Positions 7,348 through 14,850 of a DNA stretch of 31,258 bases are shown in pieces. This DNA comes from an uncultured Parabacteroides sp. Lineage in GTDB: Bacteria; Bacteroidota; Bacteroidia; Bacteroidales; Tannerellaceae. The stretch covers positions 1-31,258 of the forward strand of contig CAAGLQ010000137.1 in assembly GCA_900770835.1 (NCBI GenBank), written 5' to 3'. Each line of letters starts with the position of its first letter. Positions within the stretch are counted from its first letter, which is position 1. The translations under genes and the position numbers were made by a program. The notes below the pieces were generated by a model. That model was not told where the DNA came from. It did not search any database and worked only from the letters and a program-made list of their open reading frames with translations.

Positions 7348-8556
7348 TTACAGCATCCCCAACAATTTCGAACGAGAAAGTAAACAGGCTCCTAAAACCC
7401 CTGCTGTATTTCCTAATTTAGACAACTTGATTTGCGTATCGCGACTAACCATGTTGAGTGAGTATTTCTTGACGGCACTCTTGATTGGCAGCAGCAGGTA
7501 CTCTCCTGTCTCTGAAAGTGGGCCACCTAAGACCACTAACTCCGGATTGAAAATGTTGATTAAGCCAGCGATACCTTTTCCTAAATTTACACCAATCTCT
7601 TCCAAAATATCGATAGTCAACATATCCTCTTTGTGAATGGCCTCAATCAAATCATTAAGGGTAATCTGTTCGCCCGCATCAATCTTAGAGGCTAAGATAG
7701 TATTACTGCCCTCCTTGTAACGTTCAATGAGAATGCGGCAAAGTGCAGATCCTGATGCTCCTGTTTCTAGACAACCTTTCTTGCCGCAATGGCAAAGCAC
7801 TTCATTATCGAAAAAACTAAAATGGCCAAACTCACCGGAGAATCCAGAGTGACCATAATATACCTCGCCGTTAATGATAATGCCTAAGCCTAAACCCCAA
7901 GAGACGTTGACAAACAAGATATCTTTTTCACCTTGTACCACACCCTGCATGTATTCGCCAAAAGTCATAGAGCGGGTGTCATTTTCTATGAATGTCTTGA
8001 CGTGCAGCTTTTCTTCGATGATCTGAGACAACGGATTCTCCTCAAAGTAGAAGATGCTGTAACTGTAGCCCGTGAAAGGATTCACACGACCTGAGATGTT
8101 CACACCCACACTGAGAATCTTTTCCCGAGGAATGGGTAAAGTGAGGATGAACTCGTTGATGGCATCGCACAACCGTTCCAATGCGGCCGGTGTGTTTTCG
8201 AATTGGTAGGGTATGCTTTCCTCAATACGAAGCTTATCGCCTTTGAAGTCGAGTACAGCCAAGTTGATGTATTCATTCATGATATCTACTCCGATGAAAT
8301 AACCGGAGGAGGGATTGAGCCCAAAGATGCTGGGCTTTCGACCACCGGAGGTCTCTTGCTTACCGAAATCAACGATATAACCATCCTCCTGCAAGTCCAT
8401 GATCAATTTCGTCACGGTAGGAATGCTCAGGTTCATTACCTTGCAAACATCTGCGATGGTAGCGTCTCCGTTAGACATGAAGAAATGAATAATTTTTTTC
8501 TTCAAGAGACCGCTTCGTGTGTTATCCTCTGAGGACAGCATAAACTTTTGTGTCAT
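7348..8556 (-). CDS. ROK-family transcriptional regulator (NagC/Mlc type)
   Basis: 402 residues in two parts. Residues about 15-80 form a winged helix-turn-helix (DATIADVCKVMNLSIPTVTKLIMDLQEDGYI), followed by the linker SGGRKPS. The rest is a ROK sugar-kinase-like fold with the glycine-rich strands FIGVDIM and NVSWGLGLGIIINGE, the sugar-site block GEFGHFSF and the zinc motif CHCGKKGCLE. Such proteins are usually repressors whose ligand is a sugar or sugar phosphate. No sugar gene is adjacent: the only divergent neighbour is ruvB, so the target is probably elsewhere or the gene itself. The 177 bases to ruvB contain both promoters. Confidence 0.9.
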   Translation of the reverse strand: MTQKFMLSSEDNTRSGLLKKKIIHFFMSNGDATIADVCKVMNLSIPTVTKLIMDLQEDGYIVDFGKQETSGGRKPSIFGLNPSSGYFIGVDIMNEYINLAVLDFKGDKLRIEESIPYQFENTPAALERLCDAINEFILTLPIPREKILSVGVNISGRVNPFTGYSYSIFYFEENPLSQIIEEKLHVKTFIENDTRSMTFGEYMQGVVQGEKDILFVNVSWGLGLGIIINGEVYYGHSGFSGEFGHFSFFDNEVLCHCGKKGCLETGASGSALCRILIERYKEGSNTILASKIDAGEQITLNDLIEAIHKEDMLTIDILEEIGVNLGKGIAGLINIFNPELVVLGGPLSETGEYLLLPIKSAVKKYSLNMVSRDTQIKLSKLGNTAGVLGACLLSRSKLLGML

Positions 8557-8585
8557 GATATTTTTTCGCTTTATTAAGTAATGCG

Positions 8586-8593
8586 CAAAAGTA
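8586..8593 (-). promoter_or_regulatory. -7 promoter element of the ROK regulator
   Basis: TACTTTTG on the minus strand is a perfect TAnnTTTG match, about 30 bases before the ATG. No clear -33 TTTG is seen at the standard distance. Confidence 0.5.
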
Positions 8594-8733
8594 TAACAAG
8601 TTTTTCAATAACTCATGTGCGGTAACGGAAATATTTTCTATTTCTATATTCTAACTACAAAACGGATTTCTGATTTGTTTGAAATTAGAAATCCATAGGT
8701 TTTGTTTATCTTCGCGATCGTTGAAAAAACGAT

Positions 8734-9759
8734 ATGGAAGACAAATTTGACATAAGAGACGCACGCTTACCGGAAAGTGAGCGGGAGTATGAGAATGCGC
8801 TTCGACCGCTTTCCTTCCATGACTTCAGTGGTCAGGCAAAGGTGGTGGAGAACCTGAAGGTATTCGTCATGGCTGCCCGTATGCGGAAGGAGGCGTTGGA
8901 TCATGTACTGTTGCATGGCCCTCCCGGATTGGGCAAGACGACACTTTCGAACATCATTGCCAACGAATTAGGTGTCGGCTTTAAGGTGACTTCCGGCCCT
9001 GTGCTCGATAAGCCGGGCGACTTAGCCGGTGTATTGACCTCCTTAGAGAAAAACGATGTATTGTTTATTGATGAGATTCACCGGTTGAGTCCCATTGTGG
9101 AGGAGTATCTGTATTCTGCGATGGAGGATTACCGGATAGATATTGTCATTGATAAGGGACCCAGTGCCCGTTCCATCCAGATAGACTTGGCTCCTTTCAC
9201 GCTGATAGGTGCCACGACACGTAGTGGTTTACTGACCAGTCCGCTTCGGGCTCGTTTCGGCATCAACATGCACTTGGAGTATTACGATATGGGCACGCTG
9301 ACGCAGATTGTCTTGCGTAGCGCAGATATTTTACGGGTGAAATGTGCGATAGAGGCAGCTCGAGAGATTGCTTCCCGCAGCCGAGGTACGCCCCGTATCG
9401 CCAATGCGCTGTTGCGTCGGGTGAGAGATTTTGCGATGGTGAAGGGGAACGGAGAGATTGACAAGGCGATCGCTTGCTTCTCATTGGAGGCCTTGAACAT
9501 TGACCGGTATGGTTTGGATCAGATTGATAATCGCTTGTTGACGACAATCATAGATAAGTTTAAGGGAGGGCCGGTCGGCCTGACCACAATAGCCACTGCC
9601 TTAGGCGAGGACCCCGGCACCTTGGAGGAGGTGTACGAGCCTTTCTTGATTAAGGAGGGATTCTTGAAGCGGACACCTCGCGGACGAGAGGTGACGGAGT
9701 TGACCTATACGCACTTAGGACGCACCCGTGGCAGTGAGCAGGGTTATTTATTCGATTAA
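8734..9759 (+). CDS. ruvB: Holliday junction branch migration helicase RuvB
   Basis: 341 residues, standard RuvB length. RuvB is the hexameric AAA+ motor that, with RuvA, drives branch migration at Holliday junctions before RuvC cleavage. Visible are the N-terminal RPLSFHDFSGQ, Walker A GPPGLGKTT, Walker B LFIDEIHR, sensor 1 and arginine-finger block GATTRSGLLTSPLRARFG, sensor 2 RGTPRIANALLRR and the C-terminal winged helix ending PRGREVTELTYTHLG. The start codon is ATG after an AT-rich leader. It leads a group of four same-strand genes with gaps of 17, 6 and 3 bases, probably one operon; the partner genes have no obvious recombination role. Confidence 0.98.
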   Translation: MEDKFDIRDARLPESEREYENALRPLSFHDFSGQAKVVENLKVFVMAARMRKEALDHVLLHGPPGLGKTTLSNIIANELGVGFKVTSGPVLDKPGDLAGVLTSLEKNDVLFIDEIHRLSPIVEEYLYSAMEDYRIDIVIDKGPSARSIQIDLAPFTLIGATTRSGLLTSPLRARFGINMHLEYYDMGTLTQIVLRSADILRVKCAIEAAREIASRSRGTPRIANALLRRVRDFAMVKGNGEIDKAIACFSLEALNIDRYGLDQIDNRLLTTIIDKFKGGPVGLTTIATALGEDPGTLEEVYEPFLIKEGFLKRTPRGREVTELTYTHLGRTRGSEQGYLFD

Positions 9760-9776
9760 ATAATAAGAGTGAAGAG

Positions 9777-11249
9777 ATGGCAGGAGGAATGAAACGGTTG
9801 GCCAAAGAGACCGCCGTTTACGGATTGAGTAGCATCATCGGTCGGTTCTTGAACTGGATGTTAGTGCCGATGTACACCCGTGTCTTGGCGGGTACGGGAG
9901 ATTATGGAATCGTGACGAATCTGTATGGCTGGACGGCGCTGTTGCTGGTGCTCCTGACCTACGGCATGGAGACCGGTTTTTTCCGTTTTATCAATAAGAA
10001 GGAGGAGCAGGAGCCGATGCGTGTGTATGCCTCCGTACTCTATTGTCTGTTGGGCAGTTCTACGTTTTTTGCGGTGGTGGTCTTTGCGTTGCTGCCCTGG
10101 ATCAGTGGGGCAATGGGCTATGCTGATCATCCGGAGTTCGTCGGGATGATGGCTGGCATCGTGGTGGTGGATGCCTTCTGCTGTATTCCCTTCGCCTATT
10201 TGCGCTATTTGGGCAAGGCATGGCGCTTTGCAGGGATTAAGTTGCTGAGCATCTTCTTGAACATTGCGCTCAATATCTTCTTCCTGTTGGTTTGTCCCTG
10301 GTTGCAAAGCCATTATCCGGCGGCGGTAGATTGGTTCTATCTACCCGACTATGGCGTGGGTTACGTCTTTGTGGCGAATGTCTTTACTACGCTCTTGACG
10401 CTGTTCTGCCTCTTCCCGGATATTCTTCCGGGTCTGCGAGCGAAATTTAACCCGGTGGTATTGAAACAGATCTTGCGTTACTCGTTCCCGATTCTCTTGT
10501 TAGGGATCGCCGGCATCTTCAACCAAACAGCCGATAAGATTCTTTTCCCCTTCCTGTTCGAGAATAAGGCGTATGCCAATGAGCAATTGGGTATTTACGG
10601 TGCTTGCTTCAAGATTGCGGTGGTGATGGTAATGTTTACGCAAGCTTTCCGATATGCCTACGAACCCTTTATCTTTGCCCGCAACAAGAGCGATGATAAC
10701 AAATTAGCCTATGCGGAGGCAATGAAGTATTTCATCCTCTTTGCCCTATTCATCTTTTTGGGAGTGATGTTCTACATAGATATTCTGAAATACTTTGTGG
10801 GACCAGCTTATTATCCGGGGCTGCGGGTAGTGCCCATCGTGATGTTGGGTGAACTTTTCTTTGGCATCTATTTCAACCTGTCTTTGTGGTACAAGTTGAT
10901 TGATGAGACCCGTTGGGGTGCCTATTTCTCCTCGATTGGCTGTGTGGCTACGGTCTCCATCATCTTGCTGTTCGGATCGACCTATGGTTACATGGCTTGT
11001 GCCTGGGCATCGTTCTTTTGCAACCTCTTGATGATGGTGCTTTCCTATTTCATGGGGCAACGGAAATACCCGATCAACTATGACCTCCGTTCGGCAGCGA
11101 TCTATACAGCGCTGGCGGCTGTTTTGTATGTGGCCGGCATGTATCTACCGATTGAGTCGATCGTTGGACGGTTGGTTTATCGTACGCTGCTGTTGGCGGT
11201 GTATGTCGGATTCATGTGGAAACGAGATTTAATGAGCTATTGGAGATAA
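9777..11249 (+). CDS. Polysaccharide flippase-like MOP-superfamily membrane protein
   Basis: 490 residues with about 14 predicted transmembrane segments. The N-terminal KRLAKETAVYGLSSIIGRFL and LVPMYTRVLAGTGDYGIV are typical of the polysaccharide transport (PST/Wzx, MVF-like) branch of the MOP superfamily, which flips lipid-linked sugars across the inner membrane. Other features are FRFINKKEEQE in an early loop and charged loops such as FARNKSDDNK. No glycosyltransferase genes are near, so the substrate is unknown. It lies 17 bases after ruvB and 6 before the DUF389 gene. The family is clear; a lipid-linked capsule, O-unit or peptidoglycan substrate is only possible. Confidence 0.85.
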   Translation: MAGGMKRLAKETAVYGLSSIIGRFLNWMLVPMYTRVLAGTGDYGIVTNLYGWTALLLVLLTYGMETGFFRFINKKEEQEPMRVYASVLYCLLGSSTFFAVVVFALLPWISGAMGYADHPEFVGMMAGIVVVDAFCCIPFAYLRYLGKAWRFAGIKLLSIFLNIALNIFFLLVCPWLQSHYPAAVDWFYLPDYGVGYVFVANVFTTLLTLFCLFPDILPGLRAKFNPVVLKQILRYSFPILLLGIAGIFNQTADKILFPFLFENKAYANEQLGIYGACFKIAVVMVMFTQAFRYAYEPFIFARNKSDDNKLAYAEAMKYFILFALFIFLGVMFYIDILKYFVGPAYYPGLRVVPIVMLGELFFGIYFNLSLWYKLIDETRWGAYFSSIGCVATVSIILLFGSTYGYMACAWASFFCNLLMMVLSYFMGQRKYPINYDLRSAAIYTALAAVLYVAGMYLPIESIVGRLVYRTLLLAVYVGFMWKRDLMSYWR

Positions 11250-11255
11250 ACTAAA

Positions 11256-12614
11256 ATGGAAAAAACTGCATTTTATCAACAGATTAAAGACTTTTTCGTG
11301 CGTAACTTCGATTTGCGCCAAGAGAAAGAGGATGAGCAGGACACCATCGAATCCATTCGCCGCGGCGTGGATTTCAAGGGAACGAACCTGTGGGTCTTGA
11401 TTTTTGCGACATTCATCGCCTCGTTGGGTTTGAACACCAACTCGACGGCGGTTATTATTGGCGCCATGTTGATCTCGCCTTTAATGGGGCCGATCATGGG
11501 CTTTGGCTTGGGTTTAGGTATCGCTGATTTTGAGTTGATCAAGCGCTCTTTCCGCAACTTGGCGACGGCGGCGCTCTTCAGCGTGATTACCTCCACGCTC
11601 TATTTCCTGCTCTCACCGTTGAGTGAGGCGCAGAGTGAGTTGTTGGCTCGCACGCAGCCAACGGTCTATGACGTGTTGATTGCTTTCTTCGGTGGTATGG
11701 CAGGCATCGTGGCCAGCTCCACGAAGAATAAAGGCAACGTGATACCCGGTGTGGCAATTGCAACCGCCTTGATGCCACCGCTCTGCACGGCTGGCTTCGG
11801 TTTGGCGAGCGGCAATCTCTACTATTTCTTCGGGGCCTTCTACCTCTTCTTTATTAATTCAGTCTTTATCTGTTTGGCCACCTATTTAGTGGTTTGCCTG
11901 TTGAAATATCCGAAGAAGGTGTTCTTGGATAAGCAACGGGAGAAGAAGGTAAAGCGTTATGTCGGCCTAATTGTACTTTTTACGATTGTACCCAGCCTCT
12001 TCTTGAGCTATAACTTGATTCGTTCCAGCTACTTCAACGATCGGGTGCGCGACTTCGTGACGGAGGAGCTGAGCTTCCCGAACACGCAGATCTTGAGCCG
12101 TGCGGTGACTAACACCCGTGACCACAAAGAGGTCAAGGTGGTCTTGATTGGCGAGACGGTGCCCGATGAGCTGATCGCCAATGCTCGTCAGAAGCTTTCT
12201 AAATATGGTTTGGAGGGAGTGAACCTGATCGTGCAGCAGGGCTTCGGTCAGGAGGCGACCGATATCAACGAGTTGAAGAGCCTCTTGATGCAAGACCTGT
12301 ATAAGAATAGCGAGGAGGTGCTGCGGGCACAGACCGTGCAGATCGACTCATTGCGCAAGGAGGTAGATCGTTACAAGAGCGACCGGAAGTGGGCTGCCGC
12401 TTTGATGCCGGAAATGAAAGTGCTGTTCCCTGCGGTTGAGCAGCTCTCTTGCTCCAACGCCCTCTTGATGCGTGCGGAGCAGGCACAGCCTGATACCGTG
12501 ATGTTGGTCTATCTGAAGAGCAAAGAGAAGGTGAAGGAGGCGGAGCGCGGCAAGATGGTAGAGTGGCTTTCGGCCCGTATCGGAAAACAGAAGATTAAAT
12601 TAATTATAGAGTAA
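11256..12614 (+). CDS. DUF389 (TIGR00341-type) membrane protein
   Basis: 452 residues. The N-terminal 50 residues are charged and soluble. About six membrane segments follow, with the family core STAVIIGAMLISPLMGPIMG, then the GNVIPGVAIATALMPPLCTA motif and the helix YFFGAFYLFFINSVFICLAT. The C-terminal 200 residues are soluble and partly helical, with a likely coiled coil around AQTVQIDSLRKEVDRYKSD. DUF389 proteins are widespread inner-membrane proteins of unsettled function; some annotations call them hydrophobic-domain transport proteins without biochemical proof. It is packed between the flippase (6 bases) and the S46 peptidase (3 bases), so co-expression is very likely. Confidence 0.88.
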   Translation: MEKTAFYQQIKDFFVRNFDLRQEKEDEQDTIESIRRGVDFKGTNLWVLIFATFIASLGLNTNSTAVIIGAMLISPLMGPIMGFGLGLGIADFELIKRSFRNLATAALFSVITSTLYFLLSPLSEAQSELLARTQPTVYDVLIAFFGGMAGIVASSTKNKGNVIPGVAIATALMPPLCTAGFGLASGNLYYFFGAFYLFFINSVFICLATYLVVCLLKYPKKVFLDKQREKKVKRYVGLIVLFTIVPSLFLSYNLIRSSYFNDRVRDFVTEELSFPNTQILSRAVTNTRDHKEVKVVLIGETVPDELIANARQKLSKYGLEGVNLIVQQGFGQEATDINELKSLLMQDLYKNSEEVLRAQTVQIDSLRKEVDRYKSDRKWAAALMPEMKVLFPAVEQLSCSNALLMRAEQAQPDTVMLVYLKSKEKVKEAERGKMVEWLSARIGKQKIKLIIE

Positions 12615-12617
12615 ACA

Positions 12618-14777
12618 GTGATGTTTTTACAGCGAATGAAAGGAATGAGATGGATGTGCGCCGCCCTGCTTTGGTTGGTGGCAGCGGGATCACTTTGGGC
12701 CGATGAAGGCATGTGGGTCTTGAAAGAGTTGAACAAACAGAACCGGGAACGCATCAAGGAGTTGGGCTTCGAATTGCCGATGGAGGCGCTTTATAGCGAC
12801 ACGGATCCCTGTGTGGCGAATGCGGTGGTGATCTTTGGTGGAGGTTGCACGGGTGTAACGGTGTCTGAGCAGGGCTTGGTGTTTACCAACCACCACTGTG
12901 GCTACGGGGCGATTCAACAGTTGAGCAGCGTGGAGCACGACTACCTGAAAGATGGCTTCGTTTCGCAAAGCCTGACGGAGGAGTTGCCGGTGCCCGGTTT
13001 GTCGGTGCGCTACCTGAAAGAGATGCGTGACGTGAGCGAACGGATCAACAGCCAGATCGCAAATATAACCGATGAGTATTACCGCTTGGCCGCTGCCGAT
13101 TCCATCGGGCGGGTGTTGTGCGACTCTGTAGGACAGAACAGCTTCCTGACGGCGGATGTCCTTCCTTTTTATAATAACAATGCCTATTACCTTGTGGTGT
13201 ATGAGGTGTTCCGGGATGTGCGCATGGTCTTTGCACCCCCCAGCTCATTGGGTAAGTTCGGTGGTGACACCGATAACTGGATGTGGCCCCGCCACACTTG
13301 CGACTTCTCGGTGTTCCGTGTCTATGCCAACAGCGAGAATCGTCCGGCCGACTATGATGTCAATAACCAACCCTATAAACCTCGTTATGTGGCGCAGGTC
13401 TCTTTGCAAGGCTATGCGGAGCAAGATTATGCCATGACGTTAGGTTTCCCCGGAAGAACGGAGCGTTACCTCTGCTCTTGGGGTGTACATCAGCTGATGG
13501 AGTATTCCAACAAACCGCGCATCGAGGTGCGGGGCATTAAGCAGGCGCTTTGGAAAAAGGCGATGCAGGCGAGCGATCAGGTGCGTATCCAATACGCCAA
13601 CAAATATGCCGGTAGTTCCAACTACTGGAAGAATGCGATTGGTATGAATAAGGGCTTGACTCGTCTCGGGGTGATTGCCCGTAAGCAGACAGAGGAGTTG
13701 GCCTTTTCAGATTGGGTGGCGAAAGACCAGCAACGGGTGGCGAAGTATGGCGAGGTCCTTACGCTTTTGGAGAAAGGCTATACCTCTACCGATAAGCAGC
13801 AAGAGGCGTTGACCTATCTGAACGAAGCCTTCTCGAACGGAGCGGAGATCTTGCGCTTCACCCGCAAGTTGCAGGGTTTCGATGTGAAGGGCTCTACGCC
13901 GGAGGAGAAGGAGCAGTTCTTGGAAGATCAGGTGAAGCCCTTCTTCAAGGATTATGTGCCTCGGTTGGATCAAGAGGTGTTGGCAGCGATGCTGACTATT
14001 GTAAGACTTCGGGTGCCCGCTACCTACTTGCCGGACATCTATCAACGGATTGACAAGAAGAATAAGGGGGATTATATCCGCTATGCGGCGGATCTGTTCA
14101 AGAAGACCCGGGTGCTCAACTACGCCGATGTGGTGGAGATGATCAGCGACTCGAAAGGTTATGCCAAGCTGATGAAGGATCCGGCACATGAGCTGAGCCT
14201 CTCGGTGATGCTGGCTATTTTCGACTTGGAGCAGCAGACGGCGGAGGCTGCCTTGCGGATTCAGGAGGGCGATCGCCTCTATTGGGAGGGCTTGCGTGCG
14301 ATGTATCCGGAGAAGGCGCTCTATGCGGACGCCAACTTCACGATGCGTCTTAGCTATGGCTCGATCGGTGGATATCAACCCTATGACGCCGCTTGGTATC
14401 ATTATTTCACGACCGATAAGGGTATCTTAGAGAAAGAGGATCCGGAGAATGACGAGTTCGCCGTGCAGCCGGAGATCTTAGGCTTGGTGCGCAGCCGCGA
14501 TTTTGGCCCCTATGCCAACGCCAAGGGCGATTTGCAACTCTGCTTCTTGACCAACAACGACATCACCGGTGGCAACTCGGGTAGCCCCGTGTTCGACAAG
14601 CAGGCGCACTTGATCGGCTTGGCATTTGATGGCAACTGGGAGGCGATGAGTGGCGACATTGCGTTTGAGCCGGAGTTGCAGCGTTGCATCGCGGTGGATA
14701 TTCGTTTTGTGCTCTTCATGATCGACAAGTGGGGCCATTGCCCTCGCCTGATTGAGGAGTTGAAATTGGTACGATAA
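12618..14777 (+). CDS. dpp7: S46-family dipeptidyl-peptidase, DPP7-like
   Basis: 719 residues with a signal peptide (RWMCAALLWLVAAGSLWA, cleavage before DEGMW). S46 enzymes are exported serine dipeptidyl-peptidases that release dipeptides from peptide N-termini and feed amino-acid fermentation in Bacteroidetes. The catalytic triad is visible: His at 92/93 (TNHHCGYG), Asp near 219 (GGDTDNWMWPRH) and Ser654 (GGNSGSPVF). The residue 18 positions after the catalytic Ser is Gly672 (AFDGNWEAM). In the Porphyromonas enzymes Gly at this position goes with DPP7 (hydrophobic P1), whereas Arg marks DPP11 (Asp/Glu P1), so a DPP7-type specificity is expected. Met7 or Met10 are alternative starts. Last gene of the ruvB group. 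Confidence 0.93.
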   Translation: MMFLQRMKGMRWMCAALLWLVAAGSLWADEGMWVLKELNKQNRERIKELGFELPMEALYSDTDPCVANAVVIFGGGCTGVTVSEQGLVFTNHHCGYGAIQQLSSVEHDYLKDGFVSQSLTEELPVPGLSVRYLKEMRDVSERINSQIANITDEYYRLAAADSIGRVLCDSVGQNSFLTADVLPFYNNNAYYLVVYEVFRDVRMVFAPPSSLGKFGGDTDNWMWPRHTCDFSVFRVYANSENRPADYDVNNQPYKPRYVAQVSLQGYAEQDYAMTLGFPGRTERYLCSWGVHQLMEYSNKPRIEVRGIKQALWKKAMQASDQVRIQYANKYAGSSNYWKNAIGMNKGLTRLGVIARKQTEELAFSDWVAKDQQRVAKYGEVLTLLEKGYTSTDKQQEALTYLNEAFSNGAEILRFTRKLQGFDVKGSTPEEKEQFLEDQVKPFFKDYVPRLDQEVLAAMLTIVRLRVPATYLPDIYQRIDKKNKGDYIRYAADLFKKTRVLNYADVVEMISDSKGYAKLMKDPAHELSLSVMLAIFDLEQQTAEAALRIQEGDRLYWEGLRAMYPEKALYADANFTMRLSYGSIGGYQPYDAAWYHYFTTDKGILEKEDPENDEFAVQPEILGLVRSRDFGPYANAKGDLQLCFLTNNDITGGNSGSPVFDKQAHLIGLAFDGNWEAMSGDIAFEPELQRCIAVDIRFVLFMIDKWGHCPRLIEELKLVR

Positions 14778-14785
14778 AATAAGAT

Positions 14786-14822
14786 GGTTTATTGCGCTGT
14801 TCGATAAACCTGTCTAACTTTG
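14786..14822 (+). promoter_or_regulatory. glnN promoter overlapped by a perfect palindrome
   Basis: The -7 element TAACTTTG (14815-14822) is a perfect TAnnTTTG. TTG at 14792-14794 stands 20 bases upstream as the -33 element, and the ATG is about 28 bases downstream. The inverted repeat GGTTTAT (14786-14792) / ATAAACC (14804-14810) encloses the space between the two elements. It could be an operator for nitrogen control, or the end-of-operon hairpin for the S46 gene whose stop is 9 bases upstream, although no T-run follows. Confidence 0.6.
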
Positions 14823-14850
14823 CGGACGCAAACATTAAACAAAAAGAAAT

